A stretch of 64,000 nt of DNA from Streptomyces sp. D2-8 (GCF_023184515.1 NZ_JAAHBP010000018.1:1-64000), one strand, 5' to 3'; shown: positions 1 to 8,513, counted from the first letter of the stretch. A program made the numbers and translations. The notes: generated by a model not told the origin, from the sequence alone.

Positions 1-132
1 ACCAGCAACACCGAACGCACCGAGGCCCTGGCAGACTTCCTCCACACCTACAACCACCACCGCTGCCACACCGCACTCGGCGGCCACCCACCGATCAGCC
101 GTGTGAACAACGCTTCAGGTCAATACAACTAG
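1..132 (+). mobile_element. IS transposase, C-terminal fragment (cut by window edge)
   Basis: An open frame runs from the first base to a TAG at 130-132 (43 residues). It contains FLHTYNHHRCHTALGGHPP, the typical C-terminal end of the DDE integrase core (rve_3 type) of IS481/IS3-like transposases, where YNxxRpHxALGg follows the last catalytic Glu. The upstream part, and so the left end of the element, lies outside the window. I see no clear terminal inverted repeat in the next 100 bases, so the element boundary is not defined here. Family assignment between IS481 and IS3 is uncertain. Confidence 0.75.
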
Positions 133-519
133 CGGGTATGAGGAGGGCACCGCGGAGTGGAGGCGCATGCGGCTTCCTGGGCAGCCATGACCTCATCGCC
201 ATGCTCGAAGGCCCATGCTCCGACGGCGTCGATAGGTGCCAACAGGGTCCGGCCCAGAGCGGTTGAGTTGGTACTCGACCCGTAGCGGCGCTCCGGGATG
301 GGCGTGCCGTGCCACCAGTCCGTTGAACTGCAGGCGCCGCAGGGTCTCGGTGAGGACCTTGGAACTGATTCCGCCGATGCGCTCGCGCAGTTCGGCCGGG
401 CGCCTGGGACCGTCACGCAGCGCCCAAAGCACCACGGCGTTCCAGGTGTTGGAGAGCAGGTCGAAGGCGAGGCGGGCGCGGCAGTCGGCGAGAAGGGCGC
501 CGGTGGTCACGTACCACAT
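129..519 (-). pseudogene. HxlR-family transcriptional regulator, frameshifted
   Basis: Read from ATG at 519, the protein shows the HxlR winged-helix pattern: Cys near residue 13, LAFDLLSNTWNAVVLWAL, then GPRRPAELRERIGGISSKVL and VEYQL. At about 255-265 the frame is lost. The natural continuation GRTLLAPIDAVGAWAFEHG is in the neighbouring minus-strand frame and runs to a stop at 129-131, so one base appears to be missing. Corrected length is about 130 residues, normal for HxlR proteins (known for redox or aldehyde-responsive repression). It is divergent from the NADP-binding oxidoreductase at 585, a common arrangement in which the regulator controls its neighbour. A sequencing error is as likely as true decay. 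Confidence 0.7.
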
Positions 520-584
520 GGTGCCCGACGGGCCACCTAACCTCGTCGCGAACGGTCGAAGCAGGCATGGAGGGAGAACGCACG

Positions 585-1229
585 ATGAGAATCGGCGTAC
601 TGGGAACGGGCAACATGGCGGACGCACTCGCCACTCACTGGGCGCGAGCCGGGCACGAGGTGACCATCGGCGGACGGGACACGCACAAGGCGGAGCGGCT
701 CGCGAGGCGCATCGGCAGCGGCGCGATGCCCGCCAGTCTGTCTGCGGCGGCCGAATTCGGGCAAGTGGTACTGGCCGCGCTGCCCTTTGAGGCAGGGGCG
801 GGCGTGGTACGAGAGCTGCGAGCGGCCCTGGAAGGCAAGGTGCTGCTCGACTGCTCCAATCCGCTCGGGCCTGGCTTCCGGCTTCTGACGGACGGAGGCC
901 CCTCGGCCGCGCAGCAGCTGGCCGCGGCGGCACCGGGAGCCCACGTGGTCAAGGCGTTCAATCTGTGCCACGAGGACGTGTGGCGCATGCGGCCACCGGT
1001 CTTCGACGGGCGGGCACTGGCCGTTCCGGTCTGCGGGGACGACCAGGTGGCCCTGGCGTGTGTACACGAGTTGGTGCGGGATGTGGGCTGTGAGCCCGTG
1101 GCCGGCGGCGGTCTCGCACGGGCAGGACTCCTGGAGGCGACCGCCGCACTGTTCATCGCCCTGTGGGTGGGCGAGGGAGCGGATGCCCAGGCCATCGCAC
1201 CTCCGCTGGCGTATGCGGCCGGCGCATGA
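585..1229 (+). CDS. NAD(P)-binding oxidoreductase, F420-dependent NADP reductase-like
   Basis: The 214-residue protein starts with the Rossmann fingerprint MRIGVLGTGNMADAL (GxGxxA) followed by IGGRD, as in the NADPH-dependent F420 reductase (Fno)/NADP oxidoreductase family. The middle carries LLDCSNPLGPG and VVKAFNL, also typical of that family. I chose ATG 585 rather than the in-frame ATG at 567 because GGAGGGA at 569-575 lies about ten bases before it. The gene overlaps the next one by ATGA. Divergent from the HxlR remnant, it is probably its target. The hydride acceptor cannot be told from sequence: F420, quinone or flavin reduction are all possible. Confidence 0.8.
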   Translation: MRIGVLGTGNMADALATHWARAGHEVTIGGRDTHKAERLARRIGSGAMPASLSAAAEFGQVVLAALPFEAGAGVVRELRAALEGKVLLDCSNPLGPGFRLLTDGGPSAAQQLAAAAPGAHVVKAFNLCHEDVWRMRPPVFDGRALAVPVCGDDQVALACVHELVRDVGCEPVAGGGLARAGLLEATAALFIALWVGEGADAQAIAPPLAYAAGA

Positions 1230-1849
1230 AGTACGTCCTGTTCGATGTCGACGGCACGTTGATCGACGCCGTGAGCAACCAGCGCCGGGTCTGGGGAACC
1301 TGGGCGGAGCGGTACGGGCTGGATGCGGACGAGGTCTACCGGGTGGCGCTGCGGACACGGCCGATGGAGACGTTCGCTCAGGTCGCCGCGGACCGTGATC
1401 CGCGCGAGTGCCTGGCCGTGCTCCACGAGTTGGAGGACGAGGACGTGCGATCCGGCGTCTATGCGGCTTTCGACGGCGCCTCGGAGCTGCTGCACAGCCT
1501 GCCGTCGGGGGCCTGGGCCCTGGTGACGTCGAACTACGAGCACCGGGTGCGCGGCCGTTTCCTGCGGACGGACCTGCCCGTGCCGGACGTGATCGTCGAC
1601 GCGGCCGCCGTCGAAGAGGGCAAACCCTCTCCCATGCCCTATCTGCAGGCCGCCGCACGGCTGGGCGCCGAGCCGGGGGACTGCCTCGTCATCGAGGACG
1701 CGCCCTCCGGAGTACGGTCCGGGCTGCGCGCCGGGATGACGGTGTGGGGCGTGAACGCAGCCGCCGCGGTGGAGGGCGTGCATCGCCACTTCGGCAGTTT
1801 GCGGGAGGCAGCCCCTCACATCCTGGCCTGCATGTCCAGCCCTCAATGA
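1226..1849 (+). CDS. HAD-superfamily hydrolase (phosphatase)
   Basis: Encodes 207 residues with all four HAD motifs: FDVDGTLID (nucleophile Asp and acid/base Asp, residues 5-13), the Ser/Thr of LVTSNYE near 92-98, Lys in EEGKPSP near 131-137, and the acidic VIEDAPSGV near 154-162. A helical cap insertion sits between motifs I and II, so it is a subclass IA enzyme resembling small sugar-phosphate phosphatases. ATG overlaps the stop of the preceding oxidoreductase (ATGA), indicating translational coupling. Substrate unknown. Confidence 0.85.
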   Translation: MKYVLFDVDGTLIDAVSNQRRVWGTWAERYGLDADEVYRVALRTRPMETFAQVAADRDPRECLAVLHELEDEDVRSGVYAAFDGASELLHSLPSGAWALVTSNYEHRVRGRFLRTDLPVPDVIVDAAAVEEGKPSPMPYLQAAARLGAEPGDCLVIEDAPSGVRSGLRAGMTVWGVNAAAAVEGVHRHFGSLREAAPHILACMSSPQ

Positions 1850-1894
1850 GGCGGCTGCGACAACGCCAAGTCGGGTCACCTGCCCCTCGTTCGA

Positions 1895-3520
1895 TCAGTC
1901 GATCAGGACGCCAGGGTTGAGGATGCGATGGGGGTCCAGGGCCTCCTTGGCGGCGCGCAGCGCCAGCGCAAAGGGCTCCGGGCGCTGGGAGTCGTAGCCG
2001 GGGCGGTGGTCTCGGCCGACGGCGTGGTGGTGGGTGATGCTGGCGCGGTAGCGGTGCAGGACGTCGCTCGCGGCCGCCTTGATGTCGTCCCAGACGGCGA
2101 CTTCGTCGCCGGGGCGGCCGGCGACGGCCACGGTGAAGTAGGGGGCGGCGCCGTCGGGATAGACGTGCGTCAGGCGGCAGTTGACGGTGGCCGGGTGTCC
2201 GGTGGCCTTCGCGGCGGCGGAGCCGACCTCGGTGCGGACGGCGTCGATGAGGGCGGGAATCCTGTCCCAGGTGGCGGCGGTCTCGAAGGTCTCGACGACG
2301 GCACCCATGCGGGCCAGGCCGTCGCGCAGATAGGGCATGCGCAAGAACGCCGAGCGCCAGGCGCGCACCGCCGCGTCGGCCGGGACGGCGCGATCCGCCG
2401 AGGCGTCGCCGCCGTTCGCCGTCGGCGCCCCACCCCGGCCACCATGAGCCCGCGCCACCTCCAGGGCGCTCACGAGGCGGTCGTCGACACGACGAGTGGC
2501 GGACTCGAAGCCCAGCACCAGGACGGAGGAGCCGTCGCGCGAGGCGCCGGACAGCAGCGCCTCGCCGGGATCGAACAGGCGGCAGTTGGCGGGGGAGAGG
2601 TCGGACTGGGCGAGGGTGCGCACTGCCTCCAGCGCCTGTTGGAAGTCGCTGAAGGCCACCGACGCCGAGGCCTTGTGGCGGGGGCGTTCCTGCAGGCGCA
2701 TCCACGCCTCGGTGATGACGCCGAGCGCACCCTCGGAGCCGAGGAAGAGACGGTCGGGTGACGGCCCGGCCCCGGAGGCGGGCAGCCGCCAGGACGTGCC
2801 CGAGCCGGCGGGCGTGACCACGCGCAGGGACTGTACGAAGTCGTCGATGTGGGTGTGGCCGGTGGCGTAGTGGCCCCCGGCCCGGGTGGCCAGCCAGCCG
2901 CCGAGGGTGGAGAACTCGAAACTCTGAGGGAAGTGGCGCAGGGTGAGGCCGTGGGGCCGCAGCTGCTCTTCCAGCACGGGACCGAGCGCCCCGGCCTGGA
3001 TGCGGGCCGAGCGACTGACGGTGTCGACCTCCAGAACCCGGTCCATCGACGTCAAGTCGAGCGACAGGACGGCACGGTGGGTGTCACCGCGGTACTCCAC
3101 GCCACCGACCACCGAGGAGCCGCCGCCGAACGGGATGACGGCCACGCCCTGCCCGCCGGCCCAGTCCAGCAGGTCGGCCACCTCCCCGTCGTCGGCCGGA
3201 CGGGCGACCAGGTCGGGGATCCGTCCCGGCCGGCCGCGCAGGGCCCGGATGATGTCGCGGTAGGCCTTGCCCATGGCGTGGGCGGCGCGCACGTCCGGAT
3301 CGGCGGTGACGAGGTGCGCCAGCGCGGGCGGGGGTGTCACGCCGGGCCGGGCGATCGCCAGGTCGGCGACCCGGGGCGTCGGCAACGGGCGGGCCAGGGT
3401 GCCAGGCAGCAGGGCACCCATCGCGACGCATTCGGCATCGTCGGGGTGGGCGTCGGCGTAGCCCCAGCCCCACCAGGAGCGGGTGCGGGAGGTGCCGTGA
3501 CCGGAGGGTGAGGCAGGCAT
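1895..3520 (-). CDS. FAD-binding oxidase, alkylglycerone-phosphate synthase-like
   Basis: The 541-residue protein is of the VAO/PCMH flavoprotein type. The PP-loop VIPFGGGSSVVGGVEY (around 128-143) and the FSTLGGWLATRAGGHYATG segment (around 204-222) bind FAD. The C-terminal THHHAVGRDHRPGY (around 492-505) is the His-rich signature seen in alkyl-DHAP synthases, and RILNPGVLID closes the protein as usual for the family. It probably oxidises, or exchanges groups on, an alkyl/glycerol-type or 2-hydroxyacid substrate in the cytosol; the exact reaction is not predictable. It is divergent from a TetR gene across a 67-bp gap that contains a perfect 11-bp inverted repeat, so it is very likely the target of that TetR. 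Confidence 0.85.
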   Translation of the reverse strand: MPASPSGHGTSRTRSWWGWGYADAHPDDAECVAMGALLPGTLARPLPTPRVADLAIARPGVTPPPALAHLVTADPDVRAAHAMGKAYRDIIRALRGRPGRIPDLVARPADDGEVADLLDWAGGQGVAVIPFGGGSSVVGGVEYRGDTHRAVLSLDLTSMDRVLEVDTVSRSARIQAGALGPVLEEQLRPHGLTLRHFPQSFEFSTLGGWLATRAGGHYATGHTHIDDFVQSLRVVTPAGSGTSWRLPASGAGPSPDRLFLGSEGALGVITEAWMRLQERPRHKASASVAFSDFQQALEAVRTLAQSDLSPANCRLFDPGEALLSGASRDGSSVLVLGFESATRRVDDRLVSALEVARAHGGRGGAPTANGGDASADRAVPADAAVRAWRSAFLRMPYLRDGLARMGAVVETFETAATWDRIPALIDAVRTEVGSAAAKATGHPATVNCRLTHVYPDGAAPYFTVAVAGRPGDEVAVWDDIKAAASDVLHRYRASITHHHAVGRDHRPGYDSQRPEPFALALRAAKEALDPHRILNPGVLID

Positions 3521-3548
3521 GCGTGTGCTCCCAGCGAGGCCCGTGAAT

Positions 3549-3577
3549 TTACCCTACGGAAAATTACCGTAGGGTAA
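3549..3577. promoter_or_regulatory. TetR operator, perfect 11-bp inverted repeat
   Basis: TTACCCTACGG at 3549-3559 is repeated exactly in inverted form, CCGTAGGGTAA, at 3567-3577, with a 7-bp A/T-rich spacer. It lies midway between the FAD oxidase start (3520) and the TetR start (3588), ending 10 bp before the TetR ATG. A TetR dimer bound here would block both promoters. Confidence 0.8.
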
Positions 3578-3587
3578 TATCGATCCC

Positions 3588-4226
3588 ATGACAACGCCCC
3601 CCTCGAAGGCCGGCACCAAGGGCGTCCCCCGCGCCGCCCGCGTACGACAGGTCCTGGCCGAGGCCACCGAGGAGTTCGGCCGCCGCGGCTACGAAGCCAC
3701 CACCATGGCCTCCATCGCGACCCGAGTCGGCGTCACCAAGCCCCTGCTGCACCACTACTTCGGCAGCAAACAGGACCTCTACCTCGCGTGCCTCAACCCC
3801 GTGGGCGACCGGCTCCTGCACGCCATCGACACCGCCATGACCGAACCCGCCTCCCCGGCGCAACCCACCGCCCTGCGCGTGCTGCACGCCCTGTTCACCA
3901 CTCTGGACGGGCAGCGCGAGGCGTGGTTCGTCCTCTACGACGCCACGCTGCCGCCCGACAGCGACGCCGCCCACCGCGCGGCGTACTACCGCCGCGCCAT
4001 CGACGACCTCGCTGCCACCGGCACCGCCGACCTCCTGCGGACGGCCGGATCCAGCGACCCACTGGACGCCGACGCCCTCACCTACGCCTGGCGCGGCCTG
4101 TGCACCGCACTGGTCCGCTGGTGGGTCAACCACCCCGACCAGTCACCCGAAGCCATGACCCGACGCTGCGCACGACTCTTCGCGGCCGGCCGCACCCTCC
4201 TCGCCGCCGGCGACGAGCCCCTGTGA
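3588..4226 (+). CDS. TetR-family transcriptional regulator
   Basis: A 212-residue regulator. The N-terminal helix-turn-helix spans about residues 20-65 (RVRQVLAEATEEFGRRGYEATT, then IATRVGVTKPLLHHYFGSKQDLY, the diagnostic TetR recognition helix and following loop). The remaining helical part is the ligand/dimer domain and is not matched to a known ligand. The only strong palindrome nearby is the inverted repeat at 3549-3577, so autoregulation together with repression of the divergent FAD oxidase is expected. Confidence 0.9.
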   Translation: MTTPPSKAGTKGVPRAARVRQVLAEATEEFGRRGYEATTMASIATRVGVTKPLLHHYFGSKQDLYLACLNPVGDRLLHAIDTAMTEPASPAQPTALRVLHALFTTLDGQREAWFVLYDATLPPDSDAAHRAAYYRRAIDDLAATGTADLLRTAGSSDPLDADALTYAWRGLCTALVRWWVNHPDQSPEAMTRRCARLFAAGRTLLAAGDEPL

Positions 4227-4289
4227 TCACCGGACCGCCGAATGGCCTCTGGCGGGCGCGCGCGTTGCCGGTGACGGGCAGCAGCCCGG

Positions 4290-4373
4290 TCACTTGAGGT
4301 CGCGCGGGAACGCGGGGATCTCGTCGCGGGTCGGATGGTTCGGCAAGGGTGCCGGCCTGCCCTGAAGGAACGC
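4290..4373 (-). pseudogene. Possible C-terminal gene remnant
   Basis: On the minus strand a short frame ending at 4290 reads FLQGRPAPLPNHPTRDEIPA and on to FPRDLK, which has the look of a natural protein C-terminus rather than random GC-rich translation. It stops making sense exactly where the N-terminally truncated TetR frame begins on the other strand (about 4375-4382). This suggests one deletion removed the starts of two divergent genes. I cannot name the family. Confidence 0.25.
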
Positions 4374-4381
4374 GGTGATGA

Positions 4382-4893
4382 GTGGCCGCCGCTGCCGACA
4401 CGTCGACAACGGCGGTGTACTCGCTGCTCGGTGGCAAGGACGGGTTGATCGGCGCCGTGCGCGACCGAGCCGTCGCCGGCCTGTTCCAGGACGTGTCGGC
4501 GGTGCCGACCTCCGCGGACCCGCTGGCCGACCTCTACACGCTGGCCGTCGCCTACCGTCGCTGGGGCGCGGCCACAGCCACCTGTACACGGTGCTGTTCG
4601 GTGGTGTGCAGTCCTTCGACACGTCGGGGGAGGTCGGCGCGAGCGACCCGATCCGCCCGCTCCTCGCGGCCATCGATCGCGCCCTGACGGAGTCGGTCCT
4701 CGCCGGCGAGGCGACGTCGATCGCCCTGTCGATCTGGGCAGCCATGCACGGAGTCGTGACGCTCGAACTGTCCGGGGCCCTCGACGCCGCCACCGCCGAA
4801 GGCGCATTCCGGTCGACGATGCACGCCACGCTGCGCGGATGGACGACCCCCGCGGTGTTCAGCGGCCTGCGCCGGGCCGAAGTCGCTCCTTGA
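4382..4893 (+). pseudogene. TetR-family regulator, truncated and frameshifted
   Basis: The frame from GTG 4382 reads VAAAADTSTTAVYSLLGGKD (end of a TetR recognition helix) and continues to LAVAYRRW. After about 4565 the sensible sequence, HLYTVLFGGVQ to ALDAATAEGAFRSTMHATL, is one frame over and ends at 4893. The first DNA-binding helices are missing altogether. The C-terminal half resembles the TetR_C/WHG ligand domain. Two lesions, an N-terminal deletion and a one-base shift, make it non-functional as written. Confidence 0.65.
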
Positions 4894-4935
4894 CGCGACG
4901 GATGCACGCGCGCTCGTGCTTGGACCTCGGTGGCG

Positions 4936-5568
4936 TCAGGCGGTGCGGCGGATCAGGAGTACGTGATCGGTGACCTCGGCCGTGCGCCCGTCCGGGCCGG
5001 TCGTGATCCTGCGGGGCGCGTCGGCCCGCTCGACCGTCCATGTCCTCGGGTCCAGGTCGATTCCGGCGGCGACCTCCCGCGGGCTCGGGTACCGGGTGTC
5101 GAAATCCTGGTTCCACGACCACGGTGCGGCCGATCCGTGGTCCACCACCAGCAAGCGTCCGCCCGGGCGCAGCGCATGCGCGGCTGAGCGCAGCACGGTC
5201 GACCGGTCCAGACCGAAGGGGGTGTGCAGATAGTGGGCGCAGACGAGGTCGAATTCACCGGGCGGGAAAGACGCTTGCAGGTCGTGCCGCACCGCGGTGA
5301 CGCGCTCGCCCAGGCTGTGTGAGCGCGCGAGGCCGGTGAGCCGCTCGACCGCCACGGCCGAGATGTCGACCGCGGTGACCTGCCACCCCTGGCCGGTGAG
5401 CCACAACGCGTCGCCGCCCCCGCCGCATCCGAGGTCCAGCGCGCCACCGGGCGGAAGGCCGAGGCCGGTCACCGTCTCGGTGAGGCGAGCGTTGGGTTGT
5501 GGGCCGTCGACTGCCGGGCGGGCCGCGTACACGCCGTCCCAGAACGCGACCGCATCGGTGGTGCTCAT
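4936..5568 (-). CDS. Class I SAM-dependent methyltransferase
   Basis: Encodes 210 residues. The SAM motif I is ALDLGCGGGGDALWL (around 43-57); motif II VTAVDIS lies around 65-71, and FDLVCAHYLHTPF carries the motif IV region. Near the end LLVVDHG and TDHVLLIRR complete a Rossmann methyltransferase of the UbiE/thiopurine-like type. ATG 5568 is preceded by AAGGAGG, a near-ideal ribosome site, so longer upstream starts are rejected. Substrate unknown; the short form suggests a small molecule. It stands alone on the minus strand. Confidence 0.85.
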   Translation of the reverse strand: MSTTDAVAFWDGVYAARPAVDGPQPNARLTETVTGLGLPPGGALDLGCGGGGDALWLTGQGWQVTAVDISAVAVERLTGLARSHSLGERVTAVRHDLQASFPPGEFDLVCAHYLHTPFGLDRSTVLRSAAHALRPGGRLLVVDHGSAAPWSWNQDFDTRYPSPREVAAGIDLDPRTWTVERADAPRRITTGPDGRTAEVTDHVLLIRRTA

Positions 5569-5809
5569 CAGGCCTCCTTGTGGCGGAATGCGCCCAGTCT
5601 TGCCAGGCCCCCGCGGCTCGGCACGGATTCTTGCGGTTACGGCAAACGGCCTCCCCGGCCGGAGACCGGCGGCGCCCCGGCCGACGGGATGTCCCTCGGC
5701 CGGGGGCGGCTGGTACGGGCTCGTCACCGGGGCGGGGGGGCATGGTGCCGCCCCGCCGATGGGTGACGTTGCTGTCATCGGGCGCGGTGCGAACGCCCGG
5801 CGCGGGGCG

Positions 5810-6343
5810 TCAGTTCGAGAAGGGGACGGCGTCGGCCGGGTCGGCGTGCCAATTCGTGGCCTCGGGCCGGTCGACCGTCGTGGTCTCGGGGAGGGCGAGG
5901 GTGACGGCGTTCGTCTCGTCGCCTGCGACGGAGAGGTGGAGGAAGTCGAACTCCCTGCCGTGGTCGTCGTTCGTGGTCTTGGGGTTGATGCCGGCGTAGG
6001 CAGCGGTGGAGCCGGACAGCGTGACCCTGTCGCTGACAGCATGCTCGGCCGGCGCCACCTCGGTGTCGGCTGAGGAGCCGAAGGAGGCGGAGGGGAAGAC
6101 GCCCTCCAGGTAACAGGTGACGCCGGACTTGGCCTTGGCCGTGACGAGGAAGTAGCCGCCCGCCTGTGTCTTCAAGCTGATCTTGAAGCTCAGGTCCTTG
6201 GTGGCGCAGGCCCGCACGGTGGTGCTTCGGCTGTCGGCCGTGGCCGTCGCGGTGGCGGTCGCGGTCGCGGTGGCAGTGAGGGCCACAGCCGCGGTTGCGG
6301 CCAGGGCGAGTCGGGCGGAGGGGGCGGCAAAGCGCGAACGCAT
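5810..6343 (-). CDS. Secreted DUF4232-like protein
   Basis: About 177 residues. The N-terminus is a Sec-type signal (MRSRF, then LALAATAAVALTA) running into an alternating Thr-Ala tract. The mature part has two cysteines (RACATKDL and VTCYLEG) placed as in the DUF4232 beta-sandwich proteins common in Streptomyces, plus a YFLVTAKAKSGVTCYLEGV strand pair. I prefer ATG 6343, with GGAG seven to ten bases upstream, over ATG 6355. Function unknown; such proteins are exported or cell-wall associated. Confidence 0.7.
   Translation of the reverse strand: MRSRFAAPSARLALAATAAVALTATATATATATATADSRSTTVRACATKDLSFKISLKTQAGGYFLVTAKAKSGVTCYLEGVFPSASFGSSADTEVAPAEHAVSDRVTLSGSTAAYAGINPKTTNDDHGREFDFLHLSVAGDETNAVTLALPETTTVDRPEATNWHADPADAVPFSN
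6240..6275. repeat. Hexanucleotide tract coding for (Thr-Ala)n
   Basis: Six consecutive GTSGCS-type hexamers (GTGGCC, GTCGCG, GTGGCG, GTCGCG, GTCGCG, GTGGCA) encode, on the minus strand, an alternating Thr-Ala run directly after the hydrophobic signal core of the DUF4232 protein. Such tracts can change length by slippage without breaking the frame. Confidence 0.7.
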
Positions 6344-6594
6344 CGAGATCTCCATCGTGCGAAGTGGGTTGTCCAGCGGACTGCTTGGACGACCTCAGCC
6401 TGTTCCGTGACGCGTCCCACCCGCCACAACGGGCGGTCATTCCGGGACGCCGGAACGCTGGAACGGGTTCTGACCAGCGCGGACGCCGACTGCCTGGAAC
6501 GGCATGCCGGGATGCGGAGGGTGTACCGCGTCAGCTGCCGAACGCCCGGCTGAACGTCGGCCTGTCAGGAACCCCCGGGGGCCCGCTCGACAGC

Positions 6595-6845
6595 TCAGGG
6601 CGCGATGCCCACCGAGGGCAGTCGGCTCCACTCCTTGTCCTGGTGAGCGGAGAGGGCCGGCCAGTTCAGACCGTCTGGGCGCGGGCTCCTCGCCCAGGGG
6701 TCCGGCCCGCCGTGTGCGGTGTATGACCAGGGCGCCGTTCCACCGCTTGGGAAGGACGATCGCGTAGTGGGCGCCGTCCGCGCTCTGCCCGGTGGCGGCG
6801 GCAACGACCGCGGGAAGCCCAAGGCAAGCACGCCGGCGCATGGCC
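6595..6845 (-). pseudogene. Alpha/beta-hydrolase remnant
   Basis: Minus-strand pieces read GAHYAIVLPKRWNGALVIH in one frame and DGLNWPALSAHQDKEWSRL in another. Together they resemble the start of the secreted alpha/beta hydrolases in which YxIxVPxxWNGtLVlysHG precedes the oxyanion hole. No uninterrupted frame joins them, and the catalytic Ser/Asp/His part is absent. Assigned by eye, so tentative. Confidence 0.35.
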
Positions 6846-6935
6846 CGCGGTCCGCGCGGTGCTCGTCCCGACCGCCCAGGGCGCGGGCTGGCCAACAAGC
6901 GTGCTCAGGTCGGCCCACTGTGGCGCTCAGTCACA

Positions 6936-7907
6936 TCAGGATGAATTTCCATAGCGGGTGGCAAGCTCGGCGGCACGGTTGTGCAGGGACGTGCGCAACG
7001 CCCCCGGGGCCAGGGCTTCCGCGTCCGTGCTGAGCTGCCACAGCGCCCACTCGGCGTGTCGTAGGTCCTGGAAGGTGACCTCCAGCCGCAGCCAGCCGTC
7101 GGTGTCGGGTTCCGCGGCGCGGACGGCCACCGCGGTGCTCAGCAGGTCCTCCCGCCGCTTCGGGTTCACCCGTACCAGCACGGCGATGTGGTCGCTGGAC
7201 AGAAACCGCGCGCAGCGTTCCCGCCAGGCCCGGTCCAGATCAACCCGGTCCGGTCGCTGTGCCGGTTCGGGGAGTTCCTCGGCGGCCCGCACCCGCGACA
7301 GCCGGTAGGTGCGGTCCGCTCCGGATCTCGTGGCCAGCAAGTAGCTCCGGTCGCGTACGGTGACCAGGCCGATCGGGTCCACCGTGCGCCATTGTGGTGC
7401 CTGGTCCGTGGCCGCGTAGTGGATGCGCAGTCTGTGTCCGGCGAGCACCGCGCGCCGGATCTCGATCATCGTCGTAGCGGGCACCTCCTCCGTGGCCGGC
7501 CGGCGTGAGAGCAGGTCGGTCTCCGGTTCGACGAGGAACCGCTGCGCCGCGTCGCTCGCGGTGGCCTGATGGCTTTCGGGCAGTGCGTCGACCACCTTGC
7601 GCATGGCGGAAGCGAGCGCCGAGCCGAGGCCGAACACCCGCTCGCCGCGCCCCGATCCGGCGGCCAGCAAGGCAAGGGCCTCGTCGTGGTTCAGTCCCGA
7701 GAGCTCGGTCCGGAAACCGGGCAGGAGCGCGAACCCGCCGTGCCGGCCGCGTTCGGCGTAGACCGGGACACCGGCTGCGGACAGCGCCTCGATGTCGCGC
7801 AACACGGTACGGGTGGACACCTCCAACTCGCGGGCGAGCGTGTCCGCGGTCAGCCGACCGCGCTGACGGAGCAGCAGCACCAGCGAGACCAGCCGATCAG
7901 CGCGCAT
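6936..7907 (-). CDS. WYL-domain transcriptional regulator (YafY/DeoR-type HTH)
   Basis: The 323-residue protein starts with a DeoR-like helix-turn-helix (LVLLLRQRGRLTADTLARE, VSTRTVLRDIEALSAAGVPV, residues 9-50) followed by the YAERGRHGGFALLPGF wing. The WYL domain runs from about 140 to 230 (RRAVLAGHRLRIHY; the usual W-Y-L positions appear as RSYLLATRSG). A C-terminal WCX extension follows to the end. WYL proteins bind small ligands or nucleic acid and often control an adjacent gene. Here the divergent RidA gene starts 133 bp away, the usual partner layout for this subfamily. Confidence 0.9.
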   Translation of the reverse strand: MRADRLVSLVLLLRQRGRLTADTLARELEVSTRTVLRDIEALSAAGVPVYAERGRHGGFALLPGFRTELSGLNHDEALALLAAGSGRGERVFGLGSALASAMRKVVDALPESHQATASDAAQRFLVEPETDLLSRRPATEEVPATTMIEIRRAVLAGHRLRIHYAATDQAPQWRTVDPIGLVTVRDRSYLLATRSGADRTYRLSRVRAAEELPEPAQRPDRVDLDRAWRERCARFLSSDHIAVLVRVNPKRREDLLSTAVAVRAAEPDTDGWLRLEVTFQDLRHAEWALWQLSTDAEALAPGALRTSLHNRAAELATRYGNSS

Positions 7908-8040
7908 ACGAAAACCCTATCCAATACATGACCAAGGGTGTCGTGATTGTTCGGAAGGCTCGTGAGCACGGACGTCGACGATGGCGGCTACCGCGCCGAA
8001 GGACGTGCGCACGTACTCCCATGACGGGAATGGAGCTGAT

Positions 8041-8442
8041 GTGACAGTGGAACGAACGGCCGTCAACCCGGTGACGTGGTCGGTGGGGATGGGGTTCAAC
8101 CAGGGTGAGATCGTCTCCGGGCACACCCGGACCCTGTACTGCTCCGGACAGACCGCGATGAACGCCGACGGCAAACCCGAGCATGACGGTGACATGGCCG
8201 CACAGTTGGCGCTCAGCCTCGACAATCTGGAGGCCGTGCTCGGCGAGGCCGGCATGTCCCTCGCGAACCTCGTCCGGCTCAACGTCTACACCACCGACGT
8301 CGATCAGCTGTTCCCGCACTACGGCGTGCTGGCGTCCCGGTTGGGCGCGGCCGGGGTGGCACCGCCCACCACGATGCTCGGGGTGACACGGTTGGCCATT
8401 CCCGGCCAGATGGTCGAACTCGAGGGGACCGCCGTCGCGTGA
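8041..8442 (+). CDS. RidA-family protein
   Basis: 133 residues, the normal size for the YjgF/YER057c/UK114 trimer fold. Features include TLYCSGQTAMNADGKPEHDG and the C-terminal MVELEGTAVA. The arginine needed by true imine deaminases is usually in a (R)VEIE-like end; here the region reads IPGQMVELEG, so enamine/imine hydrolysis is uncertain. GTG 8041 with GGAG at 8032-8035 is preferred over an upstream ATG that would add 20 low-complexity residues. It is divergent from the WYL regulator and is followed by a strong terminator hairpin. Confidence 0.85.
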   Translation: MTVERTAVNPVTWSVGMGFNQGEIVSGHTRTLYCSGQTAMNADGKPEHDGDMAAQLALSLDNLEAVLGEAGMSLANLVRLNVYTTDVDQLFPHYGVLASRLGAAGVAPPTTMLGVTRLAIPGQMVELEGTAVA

Positions 8443-8458
8443 TGCGACCTGGCCGCCT

Positions 8459-8495
8459 CTGCTGCCCGTGCCGGATCAACCGGCACGGGCAGCAG
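8459..8495. terminator. Strong stem-loop, 16-bp perfect stem
   Basis: CTGCTGCCCGTGCCGG at 8459-8474 pairs perfectly with its complement at 8480-8495 around the loop ATCAA. It starts 16 bp after the RidA stop. There is no T-run, as is usual for Streptomyces terminators. It isolates ridA from the DUF488 gene, whose ribosome site (AAGGG) begins just after the stem. Confidence 0.8.
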
Positions 8496-8513
8496 GCAGA
8501 AGGGTGATGGCCG

